In this document: positions 30,458-44,100 of the stretch, piece by piece
How the letters are laid out: each line of letters opens with the position of its first letter
Numbering within the stretch: position 1 is the stretch's first letter
Source of the DNA: Pseudovirgaria hyperparasitica
Lineage: Eukaryota; Ascomycota; Dothideomycetes; Acrospermales; Acrospermaceae
NCBI RefSeq assembly: GCF_010093815.1
Contig: NW_022985553.1
Span: 685,511-749,510, forward strand
Direction: 5' to 3'
Length of the DNA stretch: 64,000 bases
Program-made: the position numbers and the translations under genes
The notes under the pieces: model-generated
What the model was told of the DNA's origin: nothing
Database searches by the model: none
The model's input: only the letters and a program-made list of their open reading frames with translations

Positions 30458-33309
30458 TGAAGCTGGACTGGCCGTCGAGCCACAGTCTCACGTAACAACC
30501 TAACGGCACTGCCTCTCTCAACGGCAAATGCACTCTGTACGACACCACCCATTCCACCCGCCTTTTTTCAGGCGAACCTTGCTCTCTTACTGGACAGCAT
30601 CCATGAACTGCTTACAGACACCGTCCCTGGATACTCTACAATCCACGCATTTGCCAAGCGCCGAATGTGTAGCGACCGACGCTAAGCCCTAACACTCGAA
30701 TTAGTCGCCTTTGGCATGCGTTGAAATCTGCAGTCAGCAATTAGTTTACAACACTAACAGGTCCGTGGATGCCGGCTTGCAGCAATCATCCCGCTTCGCT
30801 GACACCGAGAGTCGTTCCGGTCCGTGACCCCCGCATCTTGGTATGCATTCTGCGGTCTCGGGTGTCTTGGATCAGGGGGGTAGATGGCTGCGATACCGGA
30901 CGACAGCTCATGTAAATCACAGCGCAACAGTCCTTTCTTGGTAATTTTTTTTCTTCACATAGATAGCTGTTAAGATCAGGTCGTCTAGTGTACAGGCCAA
31001 GACGTTTTAAGATTGAGTTCTGACGCCCGGACATTGCCTCTTGCTGGTCTGACTTTCCGACTAGCAAGGAGCAATGTTCTCAAACCATTATCTCATTTGG
31101 TGGTGGTCAAGTGCCGCTCTATGGCTAGAAGAAATACATGACATGAGGTGGAGACGTGGTGGTCGCTGCGAGGCCGAAGCATTGGCACTGGTGACAGTCT
31201 GCGACCTTGCCGGGTTGCATGATCGCACGCGCTCTATAACTAGTCTGGTCAAGACGTTGCGGCACAGGTTGGCAGCTGCCTCAACCATCAATATTGAACC
31301 CGCGGAGCCAAATTTTTTCGTTCTTGATAGTCCTCTATCTTAAATGTTGATGTGATGAAATATCGACTCTACTCATGTGTGCGGAATATTTGACGAAGTA
31401 AACAACTATCTCTTATCATCCCAACGATATTGCAGGGCTTAGAGTTCCAGATCTTGCGATCGATGACGGCCCGGTGACATGTTTTCCAGATCGCCCATAT
31501 TGGACTTTTTAGTCCCAGGACAGAACTATCAATCGTCTGATCTCGGGCTCCATAACATTAAACATGCCCTTAGGTAACACCACCAGATTGTGCCATGTGC
31601 GACATCAACGTCACTAATGGGAGAATGCCACATTTAAGGGCTGACTCACTGTGCTCGTGCTTACTGTGGGTCAGGATACCGTTACCGAATCCCTCGAGCG
31701 CGGAACGCCGATGGGTTTGTTGCGAGCGAGTGTGGGGAAGTGGAGGCCTGCGAGATATACGGCGACATATGGAAATTTAGACCTAATAGGGTCAGGCGTT
31801 GGGTTCAGGTGCCATGTGTTTGTGGCGATACTGTGTGGGTGCTAATATTGATTGAGCTCGAGCACTACTTGTTCTGATATGAAGATTGCGAGTGTAAGAC
31901 ATTCGTGTACACCTTCGCTTGTGTAGATACGAACGACGAAGCCTCCGATGTGATCAGTGGTGGCTAATAACGAGTATTTCGGCGGTAGTAAGGCCGCGCA
32001 CATCTTGATAATGTACGTCACCGTCATTTACCCCTGAGTCGTACGTATGCCGCACTGCGCTACAGTACTACAGAGCATACACGTCGATAGTCGAAGAGCG
32101 TAGTAGTAAGGATCAACATAACGCCTGTGCTCATGCGTGCTGTTAGTCAAGTACATTGGCTATAGACAGCTGTGAGCTGTCCTACCGAAGACTTCCGTGG
32201 AACAGCATCGGTGCTAATCCTTCGCTTATGTAGTGAATCATGACATGCTTTCACACACGCAAGCGCTCGGAGGCGAATCCACCCTTTGGGGCAGCGCATG
32301 TAGTGACTACGTGTCTGGATACGGATAGGAGAGATTAGTGATATGCCTCATAGTTCCGCTATCTCGTATGGGAGTGCTATACAGAGTTTGCAAAGTTATA
32401 GGGATTCAGCGAAAGACGTGCCAGATTTCTTCAGACAACATGCTGGACTGTGCAGAGCGCTATCTGCATTATACGAAAATCGATAGTGTGGTGGTGACAG
32501 AATACTAAAGCATGCCTTTCCTTGACATATATGACAACGCCTCTACATCTTAAGTTTCTTGATATGAGACATTTATGGTGTCACGGACCTGCGAGGAAGT
32601 CGAGCAACGCGATAACATGGATTCTGAAATGGCTTGAGCTTCATTTGTAACCACGCGTGAGAGTCGATGATAGTGCTCAGAGAGTCGATACCAGTAGAAA
32701 TACTCGGTTTGAGTGAAGCTCACCAAGCCTTTACACTCATATAACCGCTGTATGCCCTGTGTAGCGCTAATTTAGATCGATCGAAGTGGGGAGATGTTTA
32801 CATGATGTTTTTACGAGTTGGGCATCACGGGAGCCGATACAGTGGTGCACGTTACAGTGGGTATTCGGTAGATTCTGCCGACAGGCCCCTGATCTCGTGT
32901 CGCACATTGAATCGAATCTCATCGGACTTGGTGTATTTCATACACTGGACGGAGGGTCTTTGCAGCCGCTGTCGGCGTTTCGTTCGCAGTTGCTACCAAC
33001 ATACTCATTTCGCTCCCTGATCTATGCGCGTCGCCTCGATTTGGCTCCGGAGAATGTTCACGTATACCCCAGCCGAGCAGCGACTCGATGAAATCCCAGC
33101 AGCATCGCCGCTGGTCGCAATATGTGTTCGGATGACAAGACAACCGCAGCGTGATTTGGACACGGGCATCTCTCATGGTACTGAGTTGCAGGTTCTGATT
33201 CCTCATCCTTGGAGCTGGTACGAGACTCATTTTCGATTCAATGTTTTGATAGGAACCATAGTGATAATAAGGTGCTGTGGACGTCCCTGGCAGTCATGCA
33301 TTGGACCTC
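30458..33309. other. Gene-poor interval
   Basis: 2.85 kb between VFA1 and the convergent YVH1 gene. Open frames are short and share no recognisable motif. No clear repeat or transposon protein fragment was found; it may hold decayed repeat DNA or an unannotated non-coding transcript. Confidence 0.5.
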
Positions 33310-34717
33310 TCAAAGGTTCAACTTGACAGCAATTGTCGCATTCCGCTCTGTTTGACTATCTTGCAAACCAGGAGGGCGACGAATGCCCAGCCCAGGAGCA
33401 GTCGCACGAGCCTTCACTTCGTCAATGCGACTTCTGGACAGACTAATACCAGGCACGACCCAGGTGCCACAGCTACACTGCATGCCCTGCCACGCGTATT
33501 TCCCAACGTTGGTCCGACACTTTGGGCATTCCAGGCGGCCTTCGACTTTACCTTGCTCGAGCTCATGGCGCATCCAGGATAGCGGGTCGACAAAATAATG
33601 AGCACAATCTGCGAGTGAAGGATTCCCGGTTTTTTCTATCTTTTTGTCCTCTAGAGTGGATTTGCTGTGTTGCTCTAAAAATTGCGACGTAGCCAATGGA
33701 CGCCTAAACGTATGTTAGCTAAGCCTATCGAGGCTGGATGAGGCATTCAGGGTGCAATCGTGATTACCTGCACTTGCGACACTTCATTTCAAAGCGTGCT
33801 TTGTCGATACTCTGTGTATGCTCGTCTTCGAACCTGATCTTATCGGCATCAGGGGCCTGTCCACATGCACGGCTCATCTCCACCTCGCGCATGTACATCC
33901 ACCGTTGATAGACTGGAGAGCTTTCGACATCATCAGGGGTATTCATTTCGTGGAAGAGCTGTAACTGGTGCATGAAGCCTTCATTGGGTTCGCAGATGGG
34001 TCTAGCCTGACGAAGAAGATCCAAAGCTTCCTGTGGCATAATGCGATGTTTCTGCAGTAAGAAGGCTATAACGGTAGCTGCTGATCGCGATTTACCCATC
34101 GCGCTGGAAATTGAGTGTCAATACGTGAATCAGATCTGCATTGCCCTGAAAGCGTAGCAAAGTTGTACAAAAGTGGCAGGGGCATCAATGGCTTGGGGAG
34201 AAATCAAGGCGAAAGCTCGTGCTATGCACCGATGAGGCTTGTGCAGCGGTTCGCAAAAGGATTTGAAAGAATCGCATACCGTCTGTGTAGCTGACAAGTG
34301 GCAATAGGAAAATGTGCACGAATGAGAGGACATTATCAGCTGAAGGCAAGATCACTTACCAATGCACGAAGACGCCACCTCCGCCATCAAGACCTTCCTG
34401 AATGAATTTGTTGGTTGACGGCCAATGAACCAGAAGGTTTTCGTCTTCAACATCATCCACCTCGATTTGCATGTGGTGAAAGGGATCGAAAAGCTCTCGA
34501 TCCAGGCCCATGCGCAGCACTGATAGAACGTGTGTAATATTGGCCTTCTGAAAAGCGTCCTTTCTTCGAAGGCTGAACATCCTGTGGGTAATGGATCAGC
34601 CGCTGAGTGTTAGGAGCACGCCATTGTGAGGGCTTGCTAGCTTGAGGCTGAAAATGCGGTGACATACCCTCCAATATAGATGTTATGGTCACCCGGGACA
34701 CGGTCTAGCGACGACAT
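33310..34717 (-). CDS. YVH1: Dual-specificity phosphatase Yvh1 (DUSP12 type)
   Basis: Dual-specificity protein phosphatase with a C-terminal zinc domain; in yeast it acts in late 60S ribosome maturation by releasing Mrt4. Four exons, 34717-34668, 34581-34360, 34103-33768 and 33703-33310, give 333 aa. The phosphatase loop HCAMGKSRSAAT forms across intron 2, which splits the catalytic Cys codon (TG|C, residue 91). The general acid region is in DDVEDENLLVHWP. The zinc-binding C-terminus has CRKC, HYFVDPLSWM, CPKC and CSCG, as in Yvh1 orthologues. The start MSSLDRVPGDHNIYIGG is typical. Intron 2 is 256 bp, much longer than most others in this window. Confidence 0.93.
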
Positions 34718-37700
34718 GGCAGAAGACGGAGTGGAAATGGTGGCGGTCGCGAAAATGACTAATTATGGCTCTGTGCTGGAGAGGCTTCAAGAGCAACCAG
34801 TGATCCGATTTGTGTCCCCAGAGGCGTAAGGAGATACAGACGACGCGCACAAGAGCTTATAGAATGAGAGGAGTTGATAGTCTCAATCTCCAACGTATAT
34901 GTAGGTGCGAAACCAGAATTCTCAACTGTAGATCCGTAGATCTGTAGGTTGCTGAAGCTGAATTGAGAAGGGCCCGGGTCAGCTGCGCATCACTCAGGGC
35001 GAAAGATGTGCGTAAAGGCACGGCAACAGAGTAGAGTTTGATTGTGTAGTATCGCTGTTGGAATTCAGATGAACGTTGAAGCGCAAGAGCACGATTGGAG
35101 ATGGGACCTTCGGGAATCGTTTCGAAGAGGTTTGCACTGTAGTCAGACTAAGAGAGTGCGTGCGGTCGGTTGTAGATCTAGCCCGGCTGCCTCAGGCCGT
35201 CAGGACTGTTTCTGCCTTGTAGCCTTATATGTAATGCTCAACGGCCCGCCCCGAAAGAACTACAATCCAGCTCCGCAATGGCAAAGACAAACCTCAATTC
35301 TTGTCCAGGAGAACACCCTGCGTTGTCGGAAACAGGCATCCGATGCCTCCGCAAGACTGGAGTCTGAGAGAGTATCCCTGTACTATGTACGAACAATGGA
35401 CTGATCCGCAGCATCTGCACGTTCTGACGCATTCGGCATGGTGAAAAGCACATACTGCAAGTAGCACACAAAACACAGTCTGCCGACATGCTGGGGGGAT
35501 AAAAAGATGCGCAAGCGTTGGGCAACGCAACGCAGGAGCAGGTTAATTCATCAACCAAGACTGTCGTACTCCCGGTTCATTACTTTTTTATCAAATTCTC
35601 CACGCTTGGCAGCCGATCCGAGCAGCTGCACATTGGTCTTCAGTGGCGCTGCTGCTAGACTTCTGGAGAATTAGATCGCAATCGAGTATGGGCCGGAAAA
35701 TCAGCGACACGCCGTATAGCGCGAGGCGATGGACAGTAGCTTGGCCCTCTCAACTCTACTGGCAAGCCCTGCCAGCCCAGCACGGCAGGGAGATTGAGTA
35801 AACAGGGGTGGCCATGCACCGCCACACAGCCTTGAAATCCCTCGCCTCTTCTGATAAGTGCTAGCGAACAGAGGAGCTCGAGGCTCGATCTCGTGCGAAG
35901 AGCCGTTAGATCTGTATTGTGACGTGCATTGCCTCCACAAACACTCAAGGCTGAGGATGGCCACGTTGTTGTGCGTCGTCAAAAGCCAGCTGAGCGCAAG
36001 CATAAGCCCTGACGGAAGATACATCATTGGTCTGGAGCAAATGCGTGCCGAGATGCGAGAACATGTACGACGATACTGTATAAACAGTGAATAGGAGCAG
36101 AACGGTATGTGATAGGGGCACAACACGGCCGCCGGGATCAGGCGTTTCGCTGTCCCCACCTTCTCACTTGTGGTTGGTAAGGCTGACGGCTACAATTATG
36201 GAGCACAAAGAGCGCAGCTAAAGGGGTTCGAGGTTCGAGGCTGTGGCTACACTTTACGAGTTTAGACATAGCATTGTGCCTGTTACGGCTCCGATTTTGC
36301 TTTGCGTGCGTGGTTGGCCCCGGTCTTCCAAGCCGTTCATCCTTCATCATGGTTGTCTTGTCTTTTGTCTCTTGTTTCTATTTTCATCGGCGTGAGGGAG
36401 GTGTGAGCTTTGGTTTACCTGCGTCTTTAAGTCTAATTAGTTCCGAGCATTGTCTCCGAGCCAAGCATGCGCTCTCATTGTGACTAGCTAAGTGTTGACA
36501 TTGGAAAATGATTGAGCCAGACGCAACTCGAACAGAGGAATGTTTATGAAACTTGCACCGTCTTCCGCTACGCCAGGCGCACCGGAGAAGGACAGTATCG
36601 CTTCATTATGGGGTGGGACCCTCTTTCTGTGGCCCTCTCACGAGTCATATAGCACTTTCCAGACGTGTCCCGACGGTTAAGCTTATGTGCAGTGCATCTC
36701 GCTTCTGCTTTCCCTAGGGCATCTCATTCCTCACTGCAGAAGTGCACGCGGACTATCCAGGCTAGGGGTGACCTGCACCACCAAAGAACAGAAAGCCAAC
36801 AATCAAGAGCGCAGCAGCTTCTGAGGGCCATAGTATTGGCTGCACTTGGCCTGGCAATATGGCTTCTCTCTGGTACCAATCCTACCAAGGCCTGCGCTGT
36901 GTCAGCAAATGCGGGCTTGACATCATGTATCTTTGCCCTGGACGACAATGCCAACAAATCACCTTTATGGCAAAGCGTGTTCCGGTGCAATGGTGAAGAC
37001 TGCAGCTTGCTCACGCTTCAAGCCAACGGACCTGTTTCCACCTTTCTCATCATGCCCTGTCGACCGTCATTCCCTCCCTTTCTGCTGCATAACTATGTCG
37101 TTCTTTGATATTGAGGCCAATCGAATGTCGTTTCAGACAGTAGCTTCTCACGCTGCATATTGTAACTTGTTGATTGATGTCAGGGTTGATAGGCGCCATG
37201 CATGCCTAGCCCTGCATCAAGGCTTGACGTCTTGCCTTCCATCTGCTGAGTGCTCCAGACTTTGTCCCCAAATAGAAATTTTGCTGCCAAACTATTGGCC
37301 CTAAAGCAATGCAGCAGCACGTCTTTGTTCTGTTCCCATCAATCGACGTCCCAGCCGCCAGTCATCCATGGCCCTCGCTCTGGCTGCTCGTTCTTCTTGC
37401 GACATCTTCTTTGCTATTATCCTGCTTCAACATCTCGCATGGTTTCTTCAAGTCGACTGGCTCCACTTCCCACCAGCCATCTACTTTGTGCCTTGTCGCT
37501 CGCTTGCATACAGGACCTTTCTCGCTCGATCTGGCCCGGTTACGCTGCAGCTCTCACTTGGCAGACCAGGTTGAGGATACCGTAGTAGGACTGCGCGGTC
37601 CAATTGCCAGCCCGCGCGTCAGCTCGAGGTCTGTACAGATATCATTGCGTTGTCTGCATCTCACTCGCCTGACAGACGTGATGTGACAGACATTGTATAC

Positions 37701-38804
37701 CTTCTACCAAACAAATTCTGCCAAGCAAGGTCTGTAAGCGAAAGACGACATCTCTCGAGTTGCTAGTAGTTATCATTGCCACTCACCGCATCTGCGTCCG
37801 GACACGCACGGTCACCACTCGCCATTGATTGCTGCTTGGCCGGCGGAGGATATATCCAAGTGGCTGACTCGAAAGAGGTGAGTTGAAAGCCTGGTGGTCC
37901 TCCCCACGCTTGTGCACACAAACTCCTGCCGATTTGTGCTTTGAGCCCCCCCGGTCGCCGCCAGACAGTAGCCCAGACGTAGGGTCCTAGGTATTACTGC
38001 CTCCAGCGCCAACGACGGCACACCACCACCACCACGACGCACGCACCCATCCACTCCACCCGCCGTAGTGTCATGGCGCCCTTGATGCCTGGCGCCGCTG
38101 GTGTGTGGTGCGTGTGTATGTGTGTGTGCGGTGCGTGTTGCGAATTGCGTGTTGGTTGTTGCGTGCGTGGTGGGTAGGTAGGTAATTAGCTAGTAGTGTG
38201 TGTGTGTGGGTGTGTGTGGTGTGTGTGTGTGTCTCGACCATGGTTGGAATTGCAGGGAGGGTGCTCCATAGGCAGCCCACTGTGCGGTTAACGGGCGCAC
38301 CCCTCCCCCATGGATCAGCCCTATGAAGCTGCTACTACGAGCCATTTGCTAACCTTAGCATCCCCCACCAGCATCTGCAACACCCTCTTTCGCTGATTTA
38401 TTCCTTATTCCTCCTCTCCACCTCCAACCCTTTCTCTTCTCTGCTTCTCCTGGCGACGCATTGGAGATAAACATTCACAATTCTCTTCTCCCGACTTCCG
38501 CCTTGCGGTTCATGGTTCCCCCTCAAGCCCTTGACCGGTGTGCTTCCTCCTTCCCTTCCTTCTGCCGCGGATTGTGTTGTGGTTCGCTTTGACCTGAGCC
38601 GCGAGCGCCGCTCCTCATCTACTCCCTGGCTCTAGTTCATTCGGCTCTCCCGTTGGCGGATACTTGTCATCCCAGTGCAAACTCGTTCCAGCGCCTTGCG
38701 ATAGTTTCCGTCTGGATCGCCACTAAAGTCTGGTACGGCGTTACCAATTACGTTTGTACTTAATCTCCCCTTCAGCTCGTGGCAAGGCGCTCGCCAAGCT
38801 GGCC
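34718..38804. other. Long gene-free region upstream of the C2H2 regulator
   Basis: About 4.1 kb. The left few hundred bases must hold the YVH1 promoter. The right 1-2 kb are CT-rich with many short upstream ATGs and probably form a long promoter/leader of the C2H2 gene. A GT microsatellite lies at 38196-38232. An open frame at 36665-37108 has one hydrophobic stretch but no family match that I recognise. Confidence 0.5.
38196..38232. repeat. GT-rich microsatellite
   Basis: Interrupted GT array with GGG and GG breaks, within the region upstream of the C2H2 regulator. Confidence 0.85.
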
Positions 38805-41153
38805 ATGTCGCACGCGACGTCAACCACGCCATCAATTCGAATATATGACTCGGCGCACCACCACAATCAACAAAATCGGTACGCCGGGATCTCTCGAAAC
38901 TCCTCGTATCCTTCCGGGCCCTCTGCCCCGATGGCCATACCCAATGCAAGAGAAGCGGTGCCGCCGCCTCTTCCTCCACCCCGCTACATCAGTGATCTTG
39001 ACCAGCACCGTGACATCGGTTGGCAGTTTGCCAACGACCCAACTCGGGCTTCTTTTGGAGGACAGCATCATGGATCCGTCAAGCCAGGCTCCTCTTTACT
39101 CGGTGGCTTCGCAAGTCTACCTTCGCGAGAAAAGCCGGACAGTGCCGTCGACTGTACATCTTCGCGTCGACTAAGCCTCCTGTCGAGGTCGAGCGATACA
39201 GAAATGCCCGACGACGATGACAAGGCCAGGCCGTCGACGACCAACTACAGGTATGCACTACTCAGAACGTGTCACCCAACAAGTCTGCAAAAGCCGTACT
39301 CACGCTTTGTGCACTTGATGCATTTTTGGGGAGCATAATGCTCATTTGAGGAATTAGCTACTGACTACTGGTAGTCTACAAAGCGAAAGGCAGCTTGGGC
39401 AGAAGTCCCTACAGAACTCTTCACAGGCATACGACAAGCAGCTGTTATCCAAGATTGGTGGGCCAAATGCACCTTCCGGTGTGGCCAAGCTGAATGGTCT
39501 ACCACCCCTCGCTACGCCCGACCGTAGACCCAACAGCAGCAACAGTCTCACAAGCCCGGTGTCTCGCTGGCCGCCATCTGGTACGATCTCGCCAGGAGGC
39601 TTCAAAAGCCCGACGTTCGATCCTGCACCCTTAGAAAGAGAAGGCACACAAATGCGGCGCTTTGGCAGCGTGTCTACAGACGGAGGTCTTCCTGTGTCAA
39701 GACAACAGGGCACGGGCAGTTATGACCAGAGTACAGTGTTCACGGACTTTGGCATGGACGAGAGCGGCGTGAGGGATTTGAGCATGAACGATCGAAGCCC
39801 CGGATCAGACGAATATCAAACTGGACCGAAGGCTGGAGTGAAGCGTGCAGCACTATCACCGCCCGTAGAGGCAGCCAGAGAGGATAGGCCAACGGGAAGC
39901 GGCATTGACCTGTACCACCGCCGGTCACAGCAGATGCTGGGTAGCCATCGCAACTCACCAGTGTCACGATTCCAGACTGGGCAGCATGGCTCGATATCAT
40001 CGGCATCGTCATTTGGGCCGCGAACGAATTCGTATGCATCGTCTTACGGGGTGTCGTTGGCCAGTAGTGCAACAAGCTATAGCAGTGAGCGGTTGTCACC
40101 AGGGGCTCTGTCGCCTGGCGGAGGACGGGGTAACTGCGGGAGTGGTGGTGGTGGTGGTGGTGGTGGTGGTGGTGGTAGTGCTGATAGGGAGCTTGGACCC
40201 GCAGCACCGCACCTAAGCCCACGTGGATCGTTATCATCGAAAGGGGCCTCAGGCCTAGCAACACCAGCACCAGCACCAGCGCCCGCGCCCGCACCCGCCG
40301 CCCACGTCCAGGCGCTCCAGCGGTTGTCGGGAGGCTTCTCTGATAACCCAATCGCCATCGATGCCGCCGCCGCCGCCCTCCAACAACACCACCGCCATCA
40401 ACAACAACAGCAACAACAACACCACCACCACCAGGCTCAGCAGCACTCGCAAAAACTCTCTCAAGACAGCATGCACGCTCATTCGCGCCACAACAGTAGT
40501 GCCTCCAAAGCACAGGGTCACTTCATCTGTGAATGCTGCCCCAAGAAGCCAAAGAAGTTTGAGAGCGAAGAGGAGCTTCGGTAATTCCTCCTCCCACCAC
40601 ATCCAACCATTTATCTCGCCCTCCCACTTTACTGACTTGTTGCTACAGAATCCACGAGCTCGAAAAGCAATATACCTGTGCATATTGCCCTAACCGCTTC
40701 AAGAACAAAAACGAAGCAGAGCGTCATCAGAATTCACTCCATCTACGAAAGCATTCTTGGTCCTGCGCCGCCTTGGCTGGTGTGCACGCCGCATACCACC
40801 CCTCGACTGTGCATCCAGGTGCAGACGTGTGTGGTTATTGCGGTGAGGAATTCCCAAATCCCGCTAATTGGGATGTACGATCCGAGCATTTGAATCACGT
40901 GCACAAGTACGGCGAGTGTAATCAAGCAAAAAAGTTCTTTCGCGCGGACCACTTTCGCCAGCATCTCAAGCACAGCCATGCTGGGACCAGTGGGAAATGG
41001 ACTAATCAACTGGAAAATGCATGTCAAAAGGACGAGCCCCCACCAAAGGAGCGACTGTCAGCCTTTACCGCCCCAAACTCCCCCGTCACTACCGCTCGAG
41101 GGGTTGCTTCATTGATGAATTCAATCATAGACGAACATCAAAACGAATCATGA
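38805..41153 (+). CDS. C2H2 zinc-finger transcription factor with low-complexity regions
   Basis: Three exons, 38805-39250, 39375-40580 and 40649-41153, give about 718 aa. The C-terminal quarter holds the DNA-binding part: CECCPKKPKKFESEEELRIHE, then YTCAYCPNRFKNKNEAERHQNSLH, then CGYCGEEFPNPANWDVRSEHLNHVH and a last block FFRADHFRQHLKHSH; this is a fungal group of C2H2 regulators, not named here. The N-terminal two-thirds are disordered, with Ser/Pro-rich stretches, a polyglycine run from a GGT array, an Ala-Pro repeat and a Gln/His-rich run. The start at 38805 (SHATSTTPSIRIYDSAHHH) is chosen as a good-context ATG; the frame is open a little further upstream. Both flanks are gene-free for about 4 kb. 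Confidence 0.85.
40142..40177 (+). repeat. GGT trinucleotide array within the C2H2 gene
   Basis: About eleven GGT units encoding polyglycine; a CAA/CAC/CAG array encoding Gln and His follows at about 40380-40445. Both are likely length-variable between strains. Confidence 0.85.
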
Positions 41154-44100
41154 GCCGCATGCCTCCGCTATTTCAGGAATTCCCAAGGGGGCAATTTAAG
41201 CAATTCTTGTCAATACTTCGTACCCTCGTTTCGACTGCACCAAGGCATATATACGTCAGTCTCCGTCTGCGCAGCATTTTATCACATAGGTCAAGTTGGC
41301 GTTACATCTGCCTAGGATATCCCCAAAACTTTTAAATAGCACATCATTCGGACGGAAAACGGAAAACACTCATGCGGCTAGGCCAGGTGGGCGATGAAAT
41401 CGGTACGCCGGCCTCTGTTAGCACATCTAATATCACGACCTGACGACGGAGTTTTTTTGTTTGGCGCATTGGAGTAATAAAGTCCGTGGGGGGAAATGAA
41501 GTCTTTTGCTCAGTCTTTGTCTAGATTGTTTTTGTTTATGATTTGTCTTTGTCCTGGATGATTAGTTGGCAATGATGGTTGGCTCACCATCTTGGCCACA
41601 GCTAGCAAATTTCATGTGACAAGTTTGAAGATGTACATGTACATGAATAGTGTATGGTTCGGGTGGGGGGAGCACATATCCTTACAATATCCGCTACAGT
41701 TAGCACGACGGCCTAGAATCTGCATACATCAAGGACGCTCTACTAGAGAGTGGGCCAAGTGAAGCTAGATTTGACGAGCATTCAGGGGATACAATATTAT
41801 CCTGATTATTCAGGTCTCGTTATCTGCACAGCACGGCCCCTTTTGGCTTGCTAGATAGTACAAAGGGGATGTTTGGGGTAGTAAGGCGAGCTTCTGAGTG
41901 CTTGCGAAGGTTACATTGGCAAAAGGTTGGCAACAACCCTACACCTTCCTCATAGGTGCACAAAGGAACAAGTCGGCGGACAGGCGCGCGCTAATTAGAA
42001 GCTGTCGCTCGCTCCTCTGTTGGTGATACTGGCCGCTACCTCTACCACCACTCTAATTATTCCTACCCAAGCTTGTTTGTGAATCGTTCCATGAGCTATT
42101 ATGCCCTCGCGTCAATGCTTCCAAAGTCGCACAATATCTTCGCATCTGTCCGCAGGATCTTCCCCCGGTCTCCCCACTCAAAACCTCAATCTCAAACTCA
42201 TACCCCGCTCCAAACCATTGGGACGTGGAACATGTTGTCCTCGTAGCGTCTCCGACGACATGACGCTTTCGGAGTTCGACCGCCAGCCCTGTTCAAAGGA
42301 CAAGTGTGAGATTTCACGGCGACATGGTAGTATAGAACGATTCATGGCCTGTGTTGAATCGGCTAACCGGAGCTTACTTTATCTAGGATGTGGGTAGGAT
42401 CAGCTCTCCCCAATCCTCCGAGTTGGCTGCAGATCGTCCGGGCTGCCCGACACCTTGCAAATATTTGCCCTGGGCAACACCTATCCTTCATGGCGTCTGT
42501 CAAGCGGACAGGTTGACAAGTCACAATAGTGTGAGCAGCAGTTGCATTATAAACAATCGCTCTTACTGCAGCAGATGGACTGGGCAATGAGCGACGATTT
42601 CGAGCCCAATTGATACCTAGAATCAGGCCCCTGCAAGACATGCCTGGATGCTGGAGGTAATTACCTTCCATATCAAGCACTAAGAATGACAATCACAACT
42701 GGCTGTCTCAATGGTGTGTGGACGGACGAACGACGAAGCGAGACCAGTCCCGATAGACACATAACTTTGGGGGAAAAGGAAGCCTAAGGCGAGCGGCAAC
42801 ATCAAAGCCGCAGAAGCTTTGCTGCATCGCTGGCGTCATACATTATCTGATGCAAAAGCACCTGAGGCACACAAACAGACATGTCTCGCATGTCATGATT
42901 GGCGATGAATCCAATATGTCTCAAGCATCGACGGCTGGTACGGGGCCAGGTGAAATCACTGGCGCAACACAACGTCACAGGTAGATGGCGTCAAGCCCCT
43001 ATCGATTGCATTTCTTTGTGCATCCTTCTGCAACAGCATCCCGTCAGCTTTTGAGTGGAACGTCAATGAAATAACAGCGGTACCGTGACCCTGGTAACCT
43101 GACTCCATCAAAAATATCAGCAGCCACGCTTCCAAAGCCGCCGTACAGATGGTATGTAGGAGGACGGAGAAGGCGGAGAAGCAGTAGGCTGCTTACATGT
43201 CTCCAAGGGGTCAGACAATATTCATCCATATGCCGTTGTCGCGGAAGGAGAAGCGGGCACTAAAGTCCGCCGTAAGTTAGCGCATATTCCTCCATGTGCG
43301 CTACCCGTAGCCTACCAGGACCACCAACCTACCAGCCTTCCAAGCTCCCACCCACCCAACCATACAACACAACCCTCGAACCTCGAACCCTCCAAAAATC
43401 TCCAGGAATGTTCCAAGTAATGTCGTCACCTAGCAAGAGCGATCGGTGACTGCCTATACCCACTATTTTTTCTATATCCGGAAGTCTCCTTGCTCACAGG
43501 AACAGCACACGGGTTCTAGAGAGCCCATGCATGCGTGTCGAACCATGATCAAACTGTGGTGTTTGTTATGTAGCTTTGTCAGCCAGCTAATAAACCTACT
43601 AAGGCATGATATCGTATTACACTGCTCTACACTACGCGGCATTATAATTCGACTCTCAAGGCCTCTTATTATTGTAGTAACTTAGCAGCTAAGTCGACGA
43701 CGACGAGAGAGGGAAGGGGTGATAGGATGGATATACATGTCTACTAGTCTCTCGAAAATAAGGCTGTAAATTCCTAGAAGCATGGTGTGTATACCAAGTT
43801 GTACTGAGGTCTCCGCAATGGTATATGCTATATATATATACTACTAGTTTGGTGACTTTGGTCTGTTATTATCTAGTGATGGTTTAGGGGTTTGAGGCGC
43901 GTTAGTATCTAGATAGAAGGGGGCTTATATCTTTTAGGGGTGGATGAATGGAGGGGTTTTAAGGTGTGCTGCTGCTGCTGCTGCTGCTTCTTCTTCTTCT
44001 TCTTCTTCTTCTTCTATAATATAAGTATTAATAAAAGAGAGAGATATACATACTAACCCCTCGTCTTCTATAGATAAACATAGAAGCAATAGGTATATAC

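Noticed and set aside
36220-36240. GGTTCGAGG as a tRNA B-box
   Set aside because: No matching A-box or cloverleaf arms could be folded around it; the motif is part of a short tandem duplication.
36665-37108. 147-codon frame with one hydrophobic stretch
   Set aside because: No recognised family, no splice support, and surrounded by non-coding-like sequence.
42101-42397. 98-codon frame in the 41-45 kb desert
   Set aside because: No motif, no plausible neighbouring exon; chance frame.
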